Source of the DNA: Branchiostoma floridae
Lineage: Eukaryota; Chordata; Leptocardii; Amphioxiformes; Branchiostomatidae
Reading direction: 5' to 3'
DNA: 64,000 nt
NCBI RefSeq assembly: GCF_000003815.2
Contig: NC_049981.1
Span: 1,480,481 to 1,544,480 of the forward strand
The position numbers were made by a program, and so were the translations under genes. The notes beneath the pieces were generated by a model. The model was not told the DNA's origin. It saw only the letters and a program-made list of their open reading frames with translations, and did no database searches. Each line of letters starts with the position of its first letter. Position 1 is the first letter of the stretch. Positions 20,270 through 32,735 of the stretch are shown here, one piece after another.

Positions 20270-20472
20270 TGGGATTACTACTCTCCAAGCAGAGGTTAGG
20301 CTCCGGCTGTATCTTCAACGTTTTTTTAGTCGTTTTAATCGGGCTTTCTATTTTATATTCTATATTGCTGTTTGGATGGCGTACTTCAAGAAAAGTGACA
20401 AAATAGAAAGCCCGATAAAAACGACTAAAAAACAGCCGGAGCCTAACCTCTGCTTGGAGAGTAACGGATTAC
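20270..20472. mobile_element. Palindromic MITE (TACTCTCCAAGCAG)
   Basis: 20279-20463: arms TACTCTCCAAGCAGAGGTTA / GGCTCCGGCTGT pair with the right half and continue to GGGCTTTCTATTTT, giving a near-complete foldback of about 185 bp. Flanks TGGGATTAC (20270-20278) and ACGGATTAC (20464-20472) agree at 7 of 9, consistent with a decayed 9-bp duplication as in its relatives. A solo end of the same family lies at 45890-45903. Confidence 0.75.
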
Positions 20473-20639
20473 CACACAATCGGGTGGATTCGGGGTCCTT
20501 TAGTAACGTAAGTATCTCTGCCGTCTGTTGTAGAGTCGTAGCGAAAGGTACTTGCTCTGGGCATCAGACAACTGTGCGATTCATGTGAAGTCTGTATCCT
20601 AGTCTGACTAGACTTTTCAATACTGGGCAGGTCGGGCAA

Positions 20640-21115
20640 AGCCCCCTTTACAAATCAAGAATTTAGCTCGGACGATCCGGCACTGAGCAGGCTGTGCCAC
20701 ATCGGCAAAGGATGTATCCACCATACCTAGATTGCCCATACTCTAAGACAAGGTATTAACCACTTGTATCTCATTGTTTAAGTAACAAAATGTCCGTAGA
20801 ACATGTGCTACATTGTCAAGACACAACGAAATGGACAAGGGTGACCACTACATCACGGACGGGGAATTAATTATTTTAAAAATGGACTTTTCATGGTGCA
20901 CAGTTTTCNNNNNNNNNNNNNNNNNNNNNNNNNNNNNNNNNNNNNNNNNNNNNNNNNNNNNNNNNNNNNNNNNNNNNNNNNNNNNNNNNNNNNNNNNNNN
21001 NNNNNNNNCGAAGAAACTCTGCCATTTGTTCATAGGCATCAGGCTCATGCCTCCTCGTAATTTAGAGCTCGCTGATAACTCGGCCGAGCTAGATTCTTGA
21101 TTTGTAAAGGGGGCT
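20640..21115. mobile_element. Palindromic Harbinger-like MITE with gap in the middle
   Basis: The left arm AGCCCCCTTTACAAATCAAG, AAT, TTAGCTCGG pairs with the right arm ending CTTGATTTGTAAAGGGGGCT at 21115. The inner right part (GCATCAGGCTCATGCCTCCT, CGTAATTTAGAGCTCGC) is shared with the element at 40434-40622. Flanks are CAA / TAA. Confidence 0.65.
20909..21008. other. Assembly gap (100 N)
   Basis: Exactly 100 N, probably a gap of unknown size, located in the palindromic element where foldback sequence may have blocked assembly. Confidence 1.
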
Positions 21116-21479
21116 TAATGGAGGAGGAGGTCGGTCTGAAGGACCACAACCCGTACCGGGCGTACGCTAGCCGTCATGCTAGACAGAGATGCATGGTCGG
21201 ACATCGTTAATGGCACCTCTTCTACCCTTGTCACATCATCCATGATCTACGGGCGTATCGATGGAAGGTCGGCCATACTTAAGATCGGGTTGCACGTATT
21301 TTTCACCTGAAAACCGTCCCTGTCACATTTAAGCCATACTTTTTACCTTGTACAAGTGTTGTGCAATAAAGTTACTATTACAAGCGAGGCTCGGGCGATT
21401 GCCGCAGAATCGTCGTCCGATCGGTTTTCGCCAAATGTTACAGGGGTATTACGAGGATGAATTGAACTGAACTGGAAGT

Positions 21480-21622
21480 CGCGTGGCGAAACGAAAGCAT
21501 GATTGGTCCATAGGTGCAGGGTTCTAATCCTGTCACGTCACCGATCTTGTGCCCTTGAGAAAGGCACTAAACACTTCTTCCCTCTCTTTACTCGCAAATG
21601 AGTACCTGGCTTCGGTTAGGGA
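21480..21622 (+). mobile_element. tRNA-derived SINE fragment
   Basis: GGTTCTAATCC at 21520-21530 resembles a Pol III B box. It is followed by TGTGCCCTTGAGAAAGGCAC and TGAGTACCTGGCTTCGGTTA, the central domain shared with the copies at 16808 and 34190. It stops abruptly where LINE 3' sequence begins. Confidence 0.6.
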
Positions 21623-21629
21623 CATCAAT

Positions 21630-21998
21630 CGGATATTCTATCGCTACTTCCATGGTAAATGCTCGGCAGAACTTCACTCATCTGTGCCTCCAATACGAAC
21701 CTTCACTGCAAGAACACGTTTAGCCACTTCCACGGAAGCAAATCATCCTTTTTTCCTCCACAATCCTCCTTCTAGGAGGAAGTTCAACGCTCAGAGCCTT
21801 TTTCCAAGAACAACTTCGCTATGGAATGAGCTTCCACGGACCTGCTTTCCCATGGGATACAATCTTCAACTGTTTAAGTCAAGGGTTAACACACATCTTT
21901 CTTCACTATACAGTATTGTAACCCAAAACGTCTAAGTGGCTCCAACAGCCTTGTTTTGCGGTGAACTCTAAGTAAATAAAATAAAAAAAAATAAAAAT
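21630..21998 (+). mobile_element. LINE 3' end (C-terminus of a second, unrelated reverse transcriptase)
   Basis: The frame up to TAA at 21933 encodes FHGKCSAELHSSVPP, RTRLATSTEANHPFFLH, FPRTTSLWNELPRTCFP and LQLFKSRVNTHL. This resembles the conserved C-terminal tail of CR1/L2/RTE-type LINE proteins (SLWNxLP, then an LFKSRV tail). It is followed by 3' UTR and an A-rich tail from about 21973. It is a 5'-truncated copy and differs from the LINE at 61-1827. Confidence 0.6.
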
Positions 21999-21999
21999 G

Positions 22000-23510
22000 G
22001 AGGTTCTATCACATTTCAAGCACGTGAAAGAACCCACCACACTTATGAAAAACGTATGGATCCTTCCCATGACGGATTAAACCTTACTGTTGGTATATAG
22101 CCTACAGAATCTTAGAACTGCAAGTTGAAGTTGGTAGCCTCAAAAGACAGAAGAAGTCTCAGTGGGTTGTTGGTACATATTGGTGAACGGAGTTGTCAAT
22201 TATAACCGATGGTTTGTACTTTATAATCTTGTAATGAATAAATCTGTACTCCAGTGTCCGACCGTTGATAGAATGGTTCCCCTAAGTTAGTCTTTTTATA
22301 CTTTTTGTGTCACTCTACCAATAGGTCTTGTCCAGACACAGCCGAAGCTTCAGTGGAGTAACCCCGAAGTTAGCCTGACTTGACAATGCTAAAAGGGACT
22401 GCATTAGTTCGTCTTTGTGATGAAACGTCTATCAAATAAACGTTTCACCTATTCCCTAGAAAATCTAAAGATCAGAAAATCCCTGCTGAGCCATTGATAT
22501 GAATCCAAGCCCATGATATGAACTAATGCCATAATGAACCGACTCAAGGCAGTTTTAAGCCTGAGGATCACCATATCTTCGGTCGTCTTTAATCTCTTCA
22601 TTTACAACACGGAAAACCAATTAAGTAAGAGTCTAATGATCACCCAATATAATGCTGCCTGTTACAGCTTTTTGTATATAGATGATTATCATCATCATCT
22701 TAGCGAGGTATATTTTCCAGGACAGTAATTGAGAGCGACTGGGAAATAATTGTAAGCAACATGCTTCACGCCATTTAAAGGTATGCTACGTAATTTTTTG
22801 GAGTAGTGTATTGTCCAAATATTACGTAGCATAGCTTTAAGGATGACAAAAGCAGAAGAAGGCGGAACACATGGGTGCCATCATCGAAGGCAATGGACAA
22901 TCAAATGGACGTCTTTGAAAGTAATGCTCGTTCATTTTGCTTCATGTCTACACTAGATTCACATTCACTTTACTTCATTTTACTGAGTTTGGCTTTCCAC
23001 AGTTATGTAATGATAACAAGTACTACAATGTGCACGTGCCTTCGCTAGTCCTGACCCTGGAACCTAACCCCCATCCAAACGGAGATCTAAAATCCTTTAA
23101 ACCCTTCCTTTTCCATCATTTGTACCTCCCAGAGTCCCTCCCGGGATTTGAGGACTCTTTCAGATCGATAAAGACATCCTTAAACCCCTCCCTGAACACC
23201 CGGATACAGGTGGATCTCTGCTCTATTGTTCTCCTGTTTATTGTTCTTTTGATGGATGTTCTGTTGCCGTCACCCAGAGGTCGGATTGCATCAAATCGAG
23301 AGGGCGGGAATTTCATTGGTCTCTACCAAACCAGATTGAACCGCAGCGTAGAAGAAAATTAGACACAGAGAATCTAGAAAAAGAACTTTGCAACAGATCT
23401 AAGCTAGTCTACAAATGTGCCCTATGTGGCAGAGACTATCAGTTTCGTATAGATCTGTTTGTTTAGTCATAGCCGAAGCTGTATATCAAGTAAGTAACCA
23501 AGTTCCAATT
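22000..23510. other. No gene seen; one short hairpin
   Basis: The only clear structure is an inverted repeat at 22778-22837 (TTAAAGGTATGCTACGTAAT pairing with ATTACGTAGCATAGCTTTAA), a possible small MITE. The remaining short frames look random. Confidence 0.5.
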
Positions 23511-23850
23511 TTTCTGTCATTGGGAGTCCCTGGTTCAAATCCTGGGAAGGGCATCTCGGTTGAGGTTGCACCCATCTTTCGGAAGGGACGTGAAATGGGG
23601 GGTCCCTGGCTCGAGGAGGTGCCTGGAACACCTCAAAGAGGAAGGTATAGCAACCCTTCCCTGTAAGGATATTCCCTAATATACTAAACATGCAGTTGTA
23701 CATATAGTACAATAAATGTACCAAATTATGATATGAGAACAGGGGGGACACACCGTTCAATCCTTGGAAGGGCATCTCAGTTGGGGCTTCAACCATCTTT
23801 CGGAAGGGACGAAAATGTTGGTCCCGTGCTCGAAAGAAGGTTTTGGTCAA
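23511..23850 (+). mobile_element. Two partial copies of a second tRNA-derived SINE
   Basis: 23515-23670 has GGTTCAAATCCTGG (B box-like), then GAAGGGCATCTCGGTTGAGG, CATCTTTCGGAAGGGACGTG and a tail with AGGAAGGTATAGCAACCCTT. 23753-23850 repeats the first part (GGAAGGGCATCTCAGTTGGG, CATCTTTCGGAAGGGACGAA) and is cut short. Assignment is by B box plus repetition. Confidence 0.6.
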
Positions 23851-26585
23851 AATAGAGGAACTACTTTATCAGAGAGCTGAGACGGTCACTGGAGTAATCA
23901 TTTGGCCATCGATTGCACTGAATGGCACCCTATGCACGTGCCCTATGTCCAGCTAGCCTTCGTTACAGTCTTCGAAAGGCGAATTTCAATGTTGGCTATG
24001 TTCTCTTGTGTAGGGTAAGGGAATTTGCCGTGGAAAGAAGCTCCTTTCCATGGCAAACAAATAAAAACCAGCCCCGCTCGAAGGCTGCAACGGAGGCTAC
24101 TATTTTCCCAGCAACACACGGACTCGGATTTCGTGTCAACTCAAAACAATCGTATCGGCTCTGGAAAGTGCAGCTTCAAATTCCTAAAAAAATAATCAAG
24201 TTACTAACCAACATCTGGTTTTTGAAAACGGTGTCATTTTTTAAAGCAATTTACTACATTTTTCCCGACAATTATGCCAATTTGTGCTTTAATTTTGAAA
24301 TCTAACGGTTCCTCGGGCGACCCAACCACTGAGCTGTGTTATTGTATCGTTTTAGTTTCAACACCAAAGGAATTTCCTGAAAACAACGCCAATCAAACCA
24401 CTTTTTCTTTGATATGTCTAAACAAATAGACTTCTACAATGTCACCCTTCTGCTCTAAAACATTACACCACCGTTGTTGTGTCTAAGCTATAATATTGTT
24501 GAACGGAGAAAATTGAAAGAAGAATTAATCGAGTTTGCATAAAGACCCTGCAACAATGGCGGCCTGTTGGTCCGTAATAAATTTAAAATTATTTCAAATC
24601 GTCCCAGGCGATTTATGACGTCATAGTTACGCTAAGAAAGGGATCGTTTCAACTTCACCTTTCCGTTTCAAAGGAACATGTTTGCTAATGGGGTTGGTGG
24701 CGATGCATATGCATACATAAAACATTATTGTTCTACATAGTTGAGTTCCAAAATAATTGAAAAATCTACATGCTTCACATCAATTGATGATGACTGCTTT
24801 GCCCTTCTTTATCATGGTGTTGAATATTGTTTAGAGGAGACCATGATTTTTGGGGCGATCCCTGCTGACGTCACCACGGTTCCTTTGGAGCGCCGTCCCA
24901 ACAGAACAGAGCAGGTCAGTCTCCTCCCGACTTGCTTCGACTCAAGACGGTCCTCTCCTTAGTCTCACAAGACGTCAGCAAGGCTCCTCAAGGTATGTCT
25001 TGGATTTACTTACAAACATCTTATGAACTCTACAGTCTTAACCCTACGGACGAAGTAATTCTTGAAAGTTTTCTTCATGAAAAGTAGTCATTTGTTTCAA
25101 TTTCGTACTGCGAACACTTGGCGAACGCTGAAGAGAGAGAATTTTCTGGGTTAAGTACCGTATAATCATTATCATGCCGTAGCCATTGTTTAGGGATACG
25201 CTATACTATTTGTCAATACATCAATGCCTTTTTCTCAGCAATCATACTGGATTTCCAGTTGTGCGGGTTTGGTTCGTTTTTGTACGTTTTGAATGCCTTC
25301 ATAGTTTGCGAGCATTCGTAATATATATGGCGTCTTGGTCGGTCTTTTTTTGCTGGTTATGTGCTGCATTTCAGTTTGGATTGTAACAAATTTCTAACAG
25401 TCCCAAACAGAAGAAAGCAGAACATGACAAGACCTGAAAAAAGCCTAACCAAGAAACTCCCATGGTCCAGTAGCCGCTGTATAACCAGGCTACTACAGAA
25501 GCAAACCGTACCGCTGTCTCACTGGCGTGCAGAAACGACCATGCCTCGCACTTTTGCTTGCAAACAGTGTCTCATACACACCTTATACAACTTTCAAACC
25601 CTCACATCGCTTAACTAGTCTTATCTCTAAGCAGACGTTAATTACATGTTCTCAGCTCTGCGTCTGTTTTTGCAACATTGGTATTGTATTTTAACGGTTC
25701 GCCTCCTACCGCTGGAAAAAACAAGTTGCAAAGTCAGACGTATAACATTGAGAATGAGCCACAGGCATAAAAATACGATCATTCACCCTTACATCTACTT
25801 GGAGATTATAAACACTACATGTATACACACCTGCACAAGAGAGCGTTTTTTTTAAATGTTTCCTCGGACGAGGTCTTTTAAGTAGTTCACATGTCACACA
25901 CACGTCTTACACGCGCCAAGACGGCTGCACACTTGCGTCATCATCTTAGCAACAATCTACAGATGTCTTACTCAGCTCAAGACGTTTGGTTTATGTCTTG
26001 AGACACTTCCGAGGGCTTTGAGTAGTGGTCTGGAACTGCTATATTGATTACTGAAGTGCTTTCATGTCTTTCCGAAATTGGACTTGTTTCAAACTTCATT
26101 TGTTTACCATCAACTCTTTTGTACATTAAGAGTAGTTGTTTCTGTACAAAGATCTTGTTTTTCTTATCCCGTAGCTCTTTACAGCGTAGTTTGCTATATA
26201 TGCAGGTTCCTGCTGACATGCCATTTAAAGTGATATAGTGAAGTAAACTGTTACCCGTAGAATATTTAGTGGAGCTGTTAATTGTGTGAAAAAGACGCGC
26301 TAAAAACATTTTTTCCAACCTTGCGTTCTAAATCTGAGTAAAGGTACTGATTTTTATTGCCCTTATATTCAAACATCTCCAGAAAGACAGCAACTACCTA
26401 AAGAAAGATTAGAAACTTACCAAAATCTGTTTCACCTACACTAGCTTGTGTCTCTGACATTCCTTTAGACAGGCACGTTTTTATCTCGTGGGTTCTTCCT
26501 CTCGTTTCCCGCCCAATTATGCCACCATTTTACCTTAAACCCTCCGATCTTAATCAGCCCTGGCATTAAAGCGCGTTTAATCCGT
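23851..26585. other. No gene supported
   Basis: Short open frames only. At 24993 a good donor-like CCTCAAG/GTATGT follows a GC-richer stretch (24840-24992). It could be an untranslated upstream exon of a gene to the right, but nothing else supports it. Confidence 0.35.
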
Positions 26586-26597
26586 CTCCTAGCAACC

Positions 26598-26610
26598 GTT
26601 GCCAGGTAAC
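26598..26610. promoter_or_regulatory. RFX X-box-like site
   Basis: GTTGCCAGGTAAC fits the X-box consensus GTNRCC-N(0-3)-RGYAAC with a 1-bp spacer. CTAGCAAC lies just upstream. Binding and target gene are inference. Confidence 0.35.
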
Positions 26611-26757
26611 GATCCCACCGGCACACCTGGCTGTCTCACCTGGATGAACCTATTGTTTGACGTGCATTGTTCTCACTGCCGTGGATATGGATCTCCAGGT
26701 GGTGCTTAAAAATGGTTGACATAAAGAGAATCCATGTTTTTCTAAAGGAAGAAAGAC

Positions 26758-26787
26758 AAAATGGAAAGAGACAGAGAGAGAGACAGG

Positions 26788-26860
<73 letters not shown>

Positions 26861-26940
26861 GAAGAGACAAAGAGAGAGAGAGAGGGAGAGACAGAGAAAG
26901 GGGGGAGAAACAGAGGGAGAGATAGAGAGAAAGAAAGAAC
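26758..26940. repeat. GA-rich simple repeat
   Basis: About 180 bp of nearly pure (GA)n with A and G interruptions on the + strand. Frames through it (long E/R/K runs) are artefacts. Confidence 0.95.
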
Positions 26941-27975
26941 ATCAGCAAAGAAACAGAACGAAAGAAGTGAAGAAATTTATTTCTATGTCACAAAATCTGA
27001 AGATATGTAAGATAATAGTGGATATATTAATATACATTAAAGAATGATCAGTCTCTATAGCCACTGTAAAATTATGAATTTTTGTAAAAATGATGAGTAC
27101 TAACCCCGGATTGTAATACAATTATTAAAGTAAAGATGCAACATAGAAAGAAGAGCATCATTTAATATTCTTTGACATCTCGAGTAGTTACAATGTACCA
27201 ATAATGATAGATTATGAAACAGCAATAACTTTCAATCAGGTAAATCAGCATTCACAATTTCTTTGGGAACACATTTCTGTACATATATATATTTGTGCTG
27301 CAATTATGAATTCACGTACATTTGATAAAGTTGCTAATATTGACGCTACAACGCAATTATGATATCAATAAAACAATAAGCATACAGTAAAGGGTATGAT
27401 ATCATGAAATCCTTCTGAAAATAATGAATATAATAGTCATAATACTACCATAATCCTGACAAACATAGAGGAAATATTATTTCAATACCTAACTTTCGAA
27501 TCCACAATCGCAACACATTGCAATTCATAATGCCATTTATATTCCTGTCATATTTCATTATGACCGTTACATGACAATAATGCCCACTGTACATACGTGC
27601 CGTTATGTCTACATTCCTCTACTTTTTGTGCGGAACAAAAGGCTGGAATAAATCTCTTCAGTTCTCACGAGATACCCGACAACACACGAACCTGTCAGTT
27701 ATGATTTAAACCTTCCTGCTGTGGAATATGAATTATGATGATTATATATCTGTATAGCTGGTATAACCATCTCTTCAGGCGCGCGGCGTGGCAGCAGCTG
27801 GTTATATTACACTGAACGACATGTCACACCTAACCTTTGCACATTTAACAACAAGCTCTGTTTTAAGCTTGACGTTTTGAAAAACGGCTTAGGGAAAAGA
27901 TGTATCAAAGGTAAATAAAGGTAACAAAATACTATTTGGTGAGGATGCTTCTACAGTACAGCGAGTTCCATTCCA
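26941..27975. other. AT-rich non-coding stretch
   Basis: Rich in A and T with many ATTATGA-like words; no coding signal or repeat family that I recognise. Confidence 0.4.
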
Positions 27976-28196
27976 AGGGCGCGGTCACATAGGTCGTGCG
28001 ATCGTCGCACGATTTTGCAATTTTTTGATGCCATAAGATTTTCAAGCAGGCCGTGACAGAACCAACCACCGACATGGATCCAAAACAACATTCTGTGTAC
28101 TAAGACAGTTGAACTTTGCAGGAAACGTACATTTTTGTCCTCTAAATTGCCCGAATTTAGCGATCGTACGACGATCGACATATGTGACCGCGCCCT
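27976..28196. mobile_element. MITE with AGGGCGCGGTCACAT termini
   Basis: About 221 bp with inverted ends AGGGCGCGGTCACATAGGTC and GACATATGTGACCGCGCCCT. CGATCGT and GCGATCGTCGCACG-like sub-palindromes lie inside each end. No target duplication could be fixed. Confidence 0.75.
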
Positions 28197-28894
28197 AAGC
28201 CTAAGACATTACTAGAAAACAATTAACCTTTTGAATCAATCCTGAGTTGATAGAAAAGGATTCTACTTTCTTCTAACAGAATGAAATTATGGATCCTTAA
28301 ATGGTGAAAACTGATATACTTCTCTATTATTCACACAAAACAGTAATTGCTCAAATAGGGGTAATGAATTACAAAACGAGTAACACAGAAAAGGTCTAAA
28401 GGTTAACGCTGAACAAATAATTTCTAAATACGTTGTTGAAAACATCACGTAATTCACCAATTCATTATAACAGCACAACCATTACAGTGAGATAGCAGCA
28501 AAGGCATCTCGGCCTTACCCTATTGTTCACCTGTCTATCTCTATTGTTGTTGCTAACATCCAGGTGTACTTAAGATGATACATTTAAGTGTCTCTGGGGA
28601 GAGATTTCATCCATATCGTTTTAATCGACACGCAAATTGGTCGTCCAGCTTTTCAGCATACTATTAGCATGTTATAGAAAATTCTTCTTTTTCTTCCTCT
28701 TTTAATTTGTCTTTTCCTTCTTCCTCTTTCATAATGTAGAGCCCCATAAAATGAGATTTTGGGAAGACGGTGCATGTGTTAGTTAAAATACAAGTCACAT
28801 ATATAAATAAACAATGGAAGATAATGGATAAGGACAAGGAACATACTCAACTGATTTTTGAGTGTGCAAAGTACAAGACAGGTGGATTCAATAA

Positions 28895-29102
28895 TACTGT
28901 AAATGCAGAAATGTTCGCGGTGGATTAATGTTCGCGGTTTTCGCGGTGACCACTTCACCGCGAACTTAAATCCACCGCGAACATCTTTCTATTATTATAT
29001 TAGACTGCAGTCTATGGTGTTACCGCGAACTTAAATCCATCGCGAAAAGTCCTTTTACCCGCTACCGCGAAATTAAATCCCCGCGAAATTAAATGCAATG
29101 TA
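28895..29102 (+). mobile_element. MITE with TA flanks (CTGTAAATGCAG family), copy 2
   Basis: TACTGTAAATGCAGAAATGT to AAATGCAATGTA, with GTTCGCGGTTTTCGCGGTGA and ACCGCGAACTTAAATCCACC inside. Same family as 16316-16527. Confidence 0.85.
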
Positions 29103-30532
29103 CGTCAACGCTTCGATGAAGGGCACTCATTCTGATAATCACAACTTTATTGCAAGTTCGAATGCTCGACAAACAAAGCAAAACAGTTGTATACATAATT
29201 GTGTACCACTTAACAAAGAAGGAAAATGAGATTTATTGATAAATCAAAGGGGAAATAACATCTATTCTAAACCTACTTCTACTTAAACTGTCTGAAGGGC
29301 TTGACTTCTTTTTCGTATGCAGTGGGAGATAAATTGTCCATCATTTTCATAGATAGAATAAGATACACTAAATAGCAACTGGATATGATTTTGGAAGCGA
29401 TCAGAGCGTTCAGATAGCGCGTACGTTTTGTATGGTACTCTCCATCATAGATTCGAGGGTGACAAACATCAGATTTAGGACGCAGTGACGCCGTCAACGT
29501 GCCACAGATTCAATGAGATACCCGCTTAAGAGGTATATATAGGGTGTACTTATGTTGATAATCCATAGAAGTCTCTAAATGGGGATTAACCCTGGATCAG
29601 TTTAATGGAATCCGCGGTGCCATCTTCGCTGACTGTCCGGCGGAAAAACAAAGGCCGCTGACCGCCGAATTGCTGCATAGCTGATGGTAAAACTTACCCG
29701 AAGTGACAGCTCACGGCACAGTTACAATGTACTGTACTGACCGGAGAATTGTTACATGACTGATGGCAACATTTCCCCAATGTGACAGGTCACGGCAAGA
29801 CTGTTGTTACACCTTTGTCTGTTGCATTGTAGCCCCACACGCGACTGACAAGGCATTTCCTCTAAGTGACGAAAAACTTCAAGTAGATACGACGTGTCGG
29901 ACAGTGTTTTGACTTTTGAACGTCTTTTTTTATATTCTGCTTTTACCTTTTCGGTCCAGTTTCTTTCTCTTCATTGAATGCAGGCCAGAAATGGAAGAAA
30001 CTGGCAAGAGAGTCGCTATGAGGGAGCATTTTTCTGCGACAAACAAGAATGGAAACTTGTCAATGTATAATGTATAACATACTTAAAACATACCAAATAT
30101 AACAAAGATCCGTCCACAGTTTCTCGAGTTACAAGTATGCTGTCCACAAACAGACAGACAGACCGAAAGACGAACAGTACCTTCATGTCGAAGGTAATAA
30201 GAAACTCGGTAAAACTACACGACTTATAGAACGAGCATAAATCGAACAAAAATGTCGGGCTTCATATATCTGCTTCCCATTAATCGTAAAGATATTGGAA
30301 AACAAAGCGATACGCAGATGAAAAATAGGGTCACTATGTCAATTAAAAATGATCGATCATCAAATTGCTTGTGTAATCATTTATCCGCACGAGGTGCAAT
30401 CATTACAAACATGAGATGGATGGAGTTTTTACAGATATGATCGTAAACAAATACAAAAATCTATCATAATTTCCATGTGATTTGTCAGGTCGTTCCAGAT
30501 CTGTCTGATGACATATGGGAGTTTGTATTCAC
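29103..30532. other. No gene seen
   Basis: A diverged tandem duplication of about 75 bp at 29655-29800 (CTGACCGCCGAATTGCTGCA versus CTGACCGGAGAATTGTTACA). Otherwise nothing recognised. Confidence 0.4.
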
Positions 30533-31055
30533 GTGACTCTGACGTCAATATTACATACTATGCTGATTGATTAAACCTAGACGTTGCCAGGTGAAGTTGG
30601 TTTCGTGTATGTACGTTAGGCCAATGTGACTGACCTACAGTAGAATACATCTACCTAATCTCCAAGCAGATTCCTCCTGTGGCATAAAACAGTAACATAA
30701 GCTGAGGAAGGAATTTAGCCGGCAGAGGAGTAAAATTGGCCACCGCGTATTTTACTGCTCTGCCGGCTAAACTCCTTCCCCAGCTTATGTTACTGTTTTA
30801 TGCCACCGGAGGAATCTGCTTGGAGATTAACATCTACCCATGGCCAAGTATGCACCTAAGTTTGCGCTTAGGTGACTCTGACGTCACTATTGTCCGCCAT
30901 GATGATGGACGTTGCCAGATGAATTTGGTTTCGTGTATGTTATCATGTAACGTTAGGCCAATGTGACTGACCTACAGTAGAATACATCTGCCCAAATATG
31001 GTCTGTGCTTACGTGACTCTGACGTAGGCACGTCCGCCATATTGGATGGTTAAAA
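30533..31055 (+). repeat. Tandem duplication, first copy split by a MITE
   Basis: The block GTGACTCTGACGTCA, GACGTTGCCAG, TTGGTTTCGTGTATGT, GTTAGGCCAATGTGACTGAC, CTACAGTAGAATACATCT occurs at 30533-30655 and 30871-30995, with a third start at 31013-31055. The palindromic MITE at 30656-30829 lies in the first copy only. Confidence 0.85.
30647..30838. mobile_element. Palindromic MITE with perfect 9-bp target duplication
   Basis: 30656-30829: near-perfect foldback with ends TAATCTCCAAGCAGATTCCT, then GGCATAAAACAGTAACATAA and GCCGGCAGAG. It is flanked by ACATCTACC at 30647-30655 and 30830-30838. The matching empty site (ACATCTGCC) is seen in the second tandem copy at about 30983. The 9-bp duplication suggests a Mutator-like mechanism. 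Confidence 0.9.
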
Positions 31056-31824
31056 TTGGAAGTCTTGATGGTTAAAACCAAGGATAAAATCTCCTTGTTA
31101 AAACCAAGGAGGTTCAACCTCCTTGTTAAAACCTAGTACCTGAAAGTTGAAAGGTGAATTTGAAGTGGTTAGATTCTGGCCCCCTAGCGGCTTTCCGTGG
31201 TACTAATTTCAGGACTGTTTTGATATCTCGTCAGATTTGCCGCTGAGATCTCGGAGTTTTTTTTTTTTAAGACAAGCCCCTCAGGGTAGTTGTGTTGCTC
31301 TAATGAGTCCTTTTGTAGCTCTGCTCCGCGCATATTCATCGGTTCGATGACTCAGAAAGACTAGTAGCCCGGGGGTTGGGGCTTGTTGATGTACATAACA
31401 ACAGCTACGTATCAATTAGGGAGGTCAGGAAGGACTAAAAACAGAACGGTGACGATCCTTTGTTCTCACGGCATAGTGAAAACTGTAGAATCAAAATAAT
31501 GCCGTTTCTAATGCTTTTGTGAAGTAAAGAAGTCAGTCATGATGGACAAATGTTTCTTAAGTCAGGAAATGAAATGGAGTACCGGTAATACACTATATAG
31601 ACTTGTACAAAACCATATTTCCCTATTTTTATCCACTTAAAGAAGTTCTGTATACAACTTCATATTTCTGGAAATAAATATGCAGCTTGATAAGCCTTCC
31701 ATTGCAATACACATCTGTTCTTACCTTTTAATTCTATTGTACCTAAAAAGCGATGCACAGTAATGTTAGTTAGATGTAGTGTCCCTTGTATGTTTGGTGT
31801 GACCTGTTCGCATGATCCCATTGT
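31056..31824. other. No gene seen
   Basis: Short direct repeats of CTCCTTGTTAAAACC at 31090-31135. No coding signal. Confidence 0.4.
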
Positions 31825-32735
31825 NNNNNNNNNNNNNNNNNNNNNNNNNNNNNNNNNNNNNNNNNNNNNNNNNNNNNNNNNNNNNNNNNNNNNNNNNNNN
31901 NNNNNNNNNNNNNNNNNNNNNNNNNNNNNNNNNNNNNNNNNNNNNNNNNNNNNNNNNNNNNNNNNNNNNNNNNNNNNNNNNNNNNNNNNNNNNNNNNNNN
32001 NNNNNNNNNNNNNNNNNNNNNNNNNNNNNNNNNNNNNNNNNNNNNNNNNNNNNNNNNNNNNNNNNNNNNNNNNNNNNNNNNNNNNNNNNNNNNNNNNNNN
32101 NNNNNNNNNNNNNNNNNNNNNNNNNNNNNNNNNNNNNNNNNNNNNNNNNNNNNNNNNNNNNNNNNNNNNNNNNNNNNNNNNNNNNNNNNNNNNNNNNNNN
32201 NNNNNNNNNNNNNNNNNNNNNNNNNNNNNNNNNNNNNNNNNNNNNNNNNNNNNNNNNNNNNNNNNNNNNNNNNNNNNNNNNNNNNNNNNNNNNNNNNNNN
32301 NNNNNNNNNNNNNNNNNNNNNNNNNNNNNNNNNNNNNNNNNNNNNNNNNNNNNNNNNNNNNNNNNNNNNNNNNNNNNNNNNNNNNNNNNNNNNNNNNNNN
32401 NNNNNNNNNNNNNNNNNNNNNNNNNNNNNNNNNNNNNNNNNNNNNNNNNNNNNNNNNNNNNNNNNNNNNNNNNNNNNNNNNNNNNNNNNNNNNNNNNNNN
32501 NNNNNNNNNNNNNNNNNNNNNNNNNNNNNNNNNNNNNNNNNNNNNNNNNNNNNNNNNNNNNNNNNNNNNNNNNNNNNNNNNNNNNNNNNNNNNNNNNNNN
32601 NNNNNNNNNNNNNNNNNNNNNNNNNNNNNNNNNNNNNNNNNNNNNNNNNNNNNNNNNNNNNNNNNNNNNNNNNNNNNNNNNNNNNNNNNNNNNNNNNNNN
32701 NNNNNNNNNNNNNNNNNNNNNNNNNNNNNNNNNNN
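31825..32735. other. Assembly gap (911 N)
   Basis: Run of N; frames through it are meaningless. Confidence 1.

Noticed and set aside
24840-24993. Possible untranslated exon ending CCTCAAG/GTATGT
   Set aside because: A single good donor-like word without coding sequence, acceptor or start evidence.
26667-27047. 126-codon frame with long R/E/K runs
   Set aside because: Translation of a GA microsatellite.
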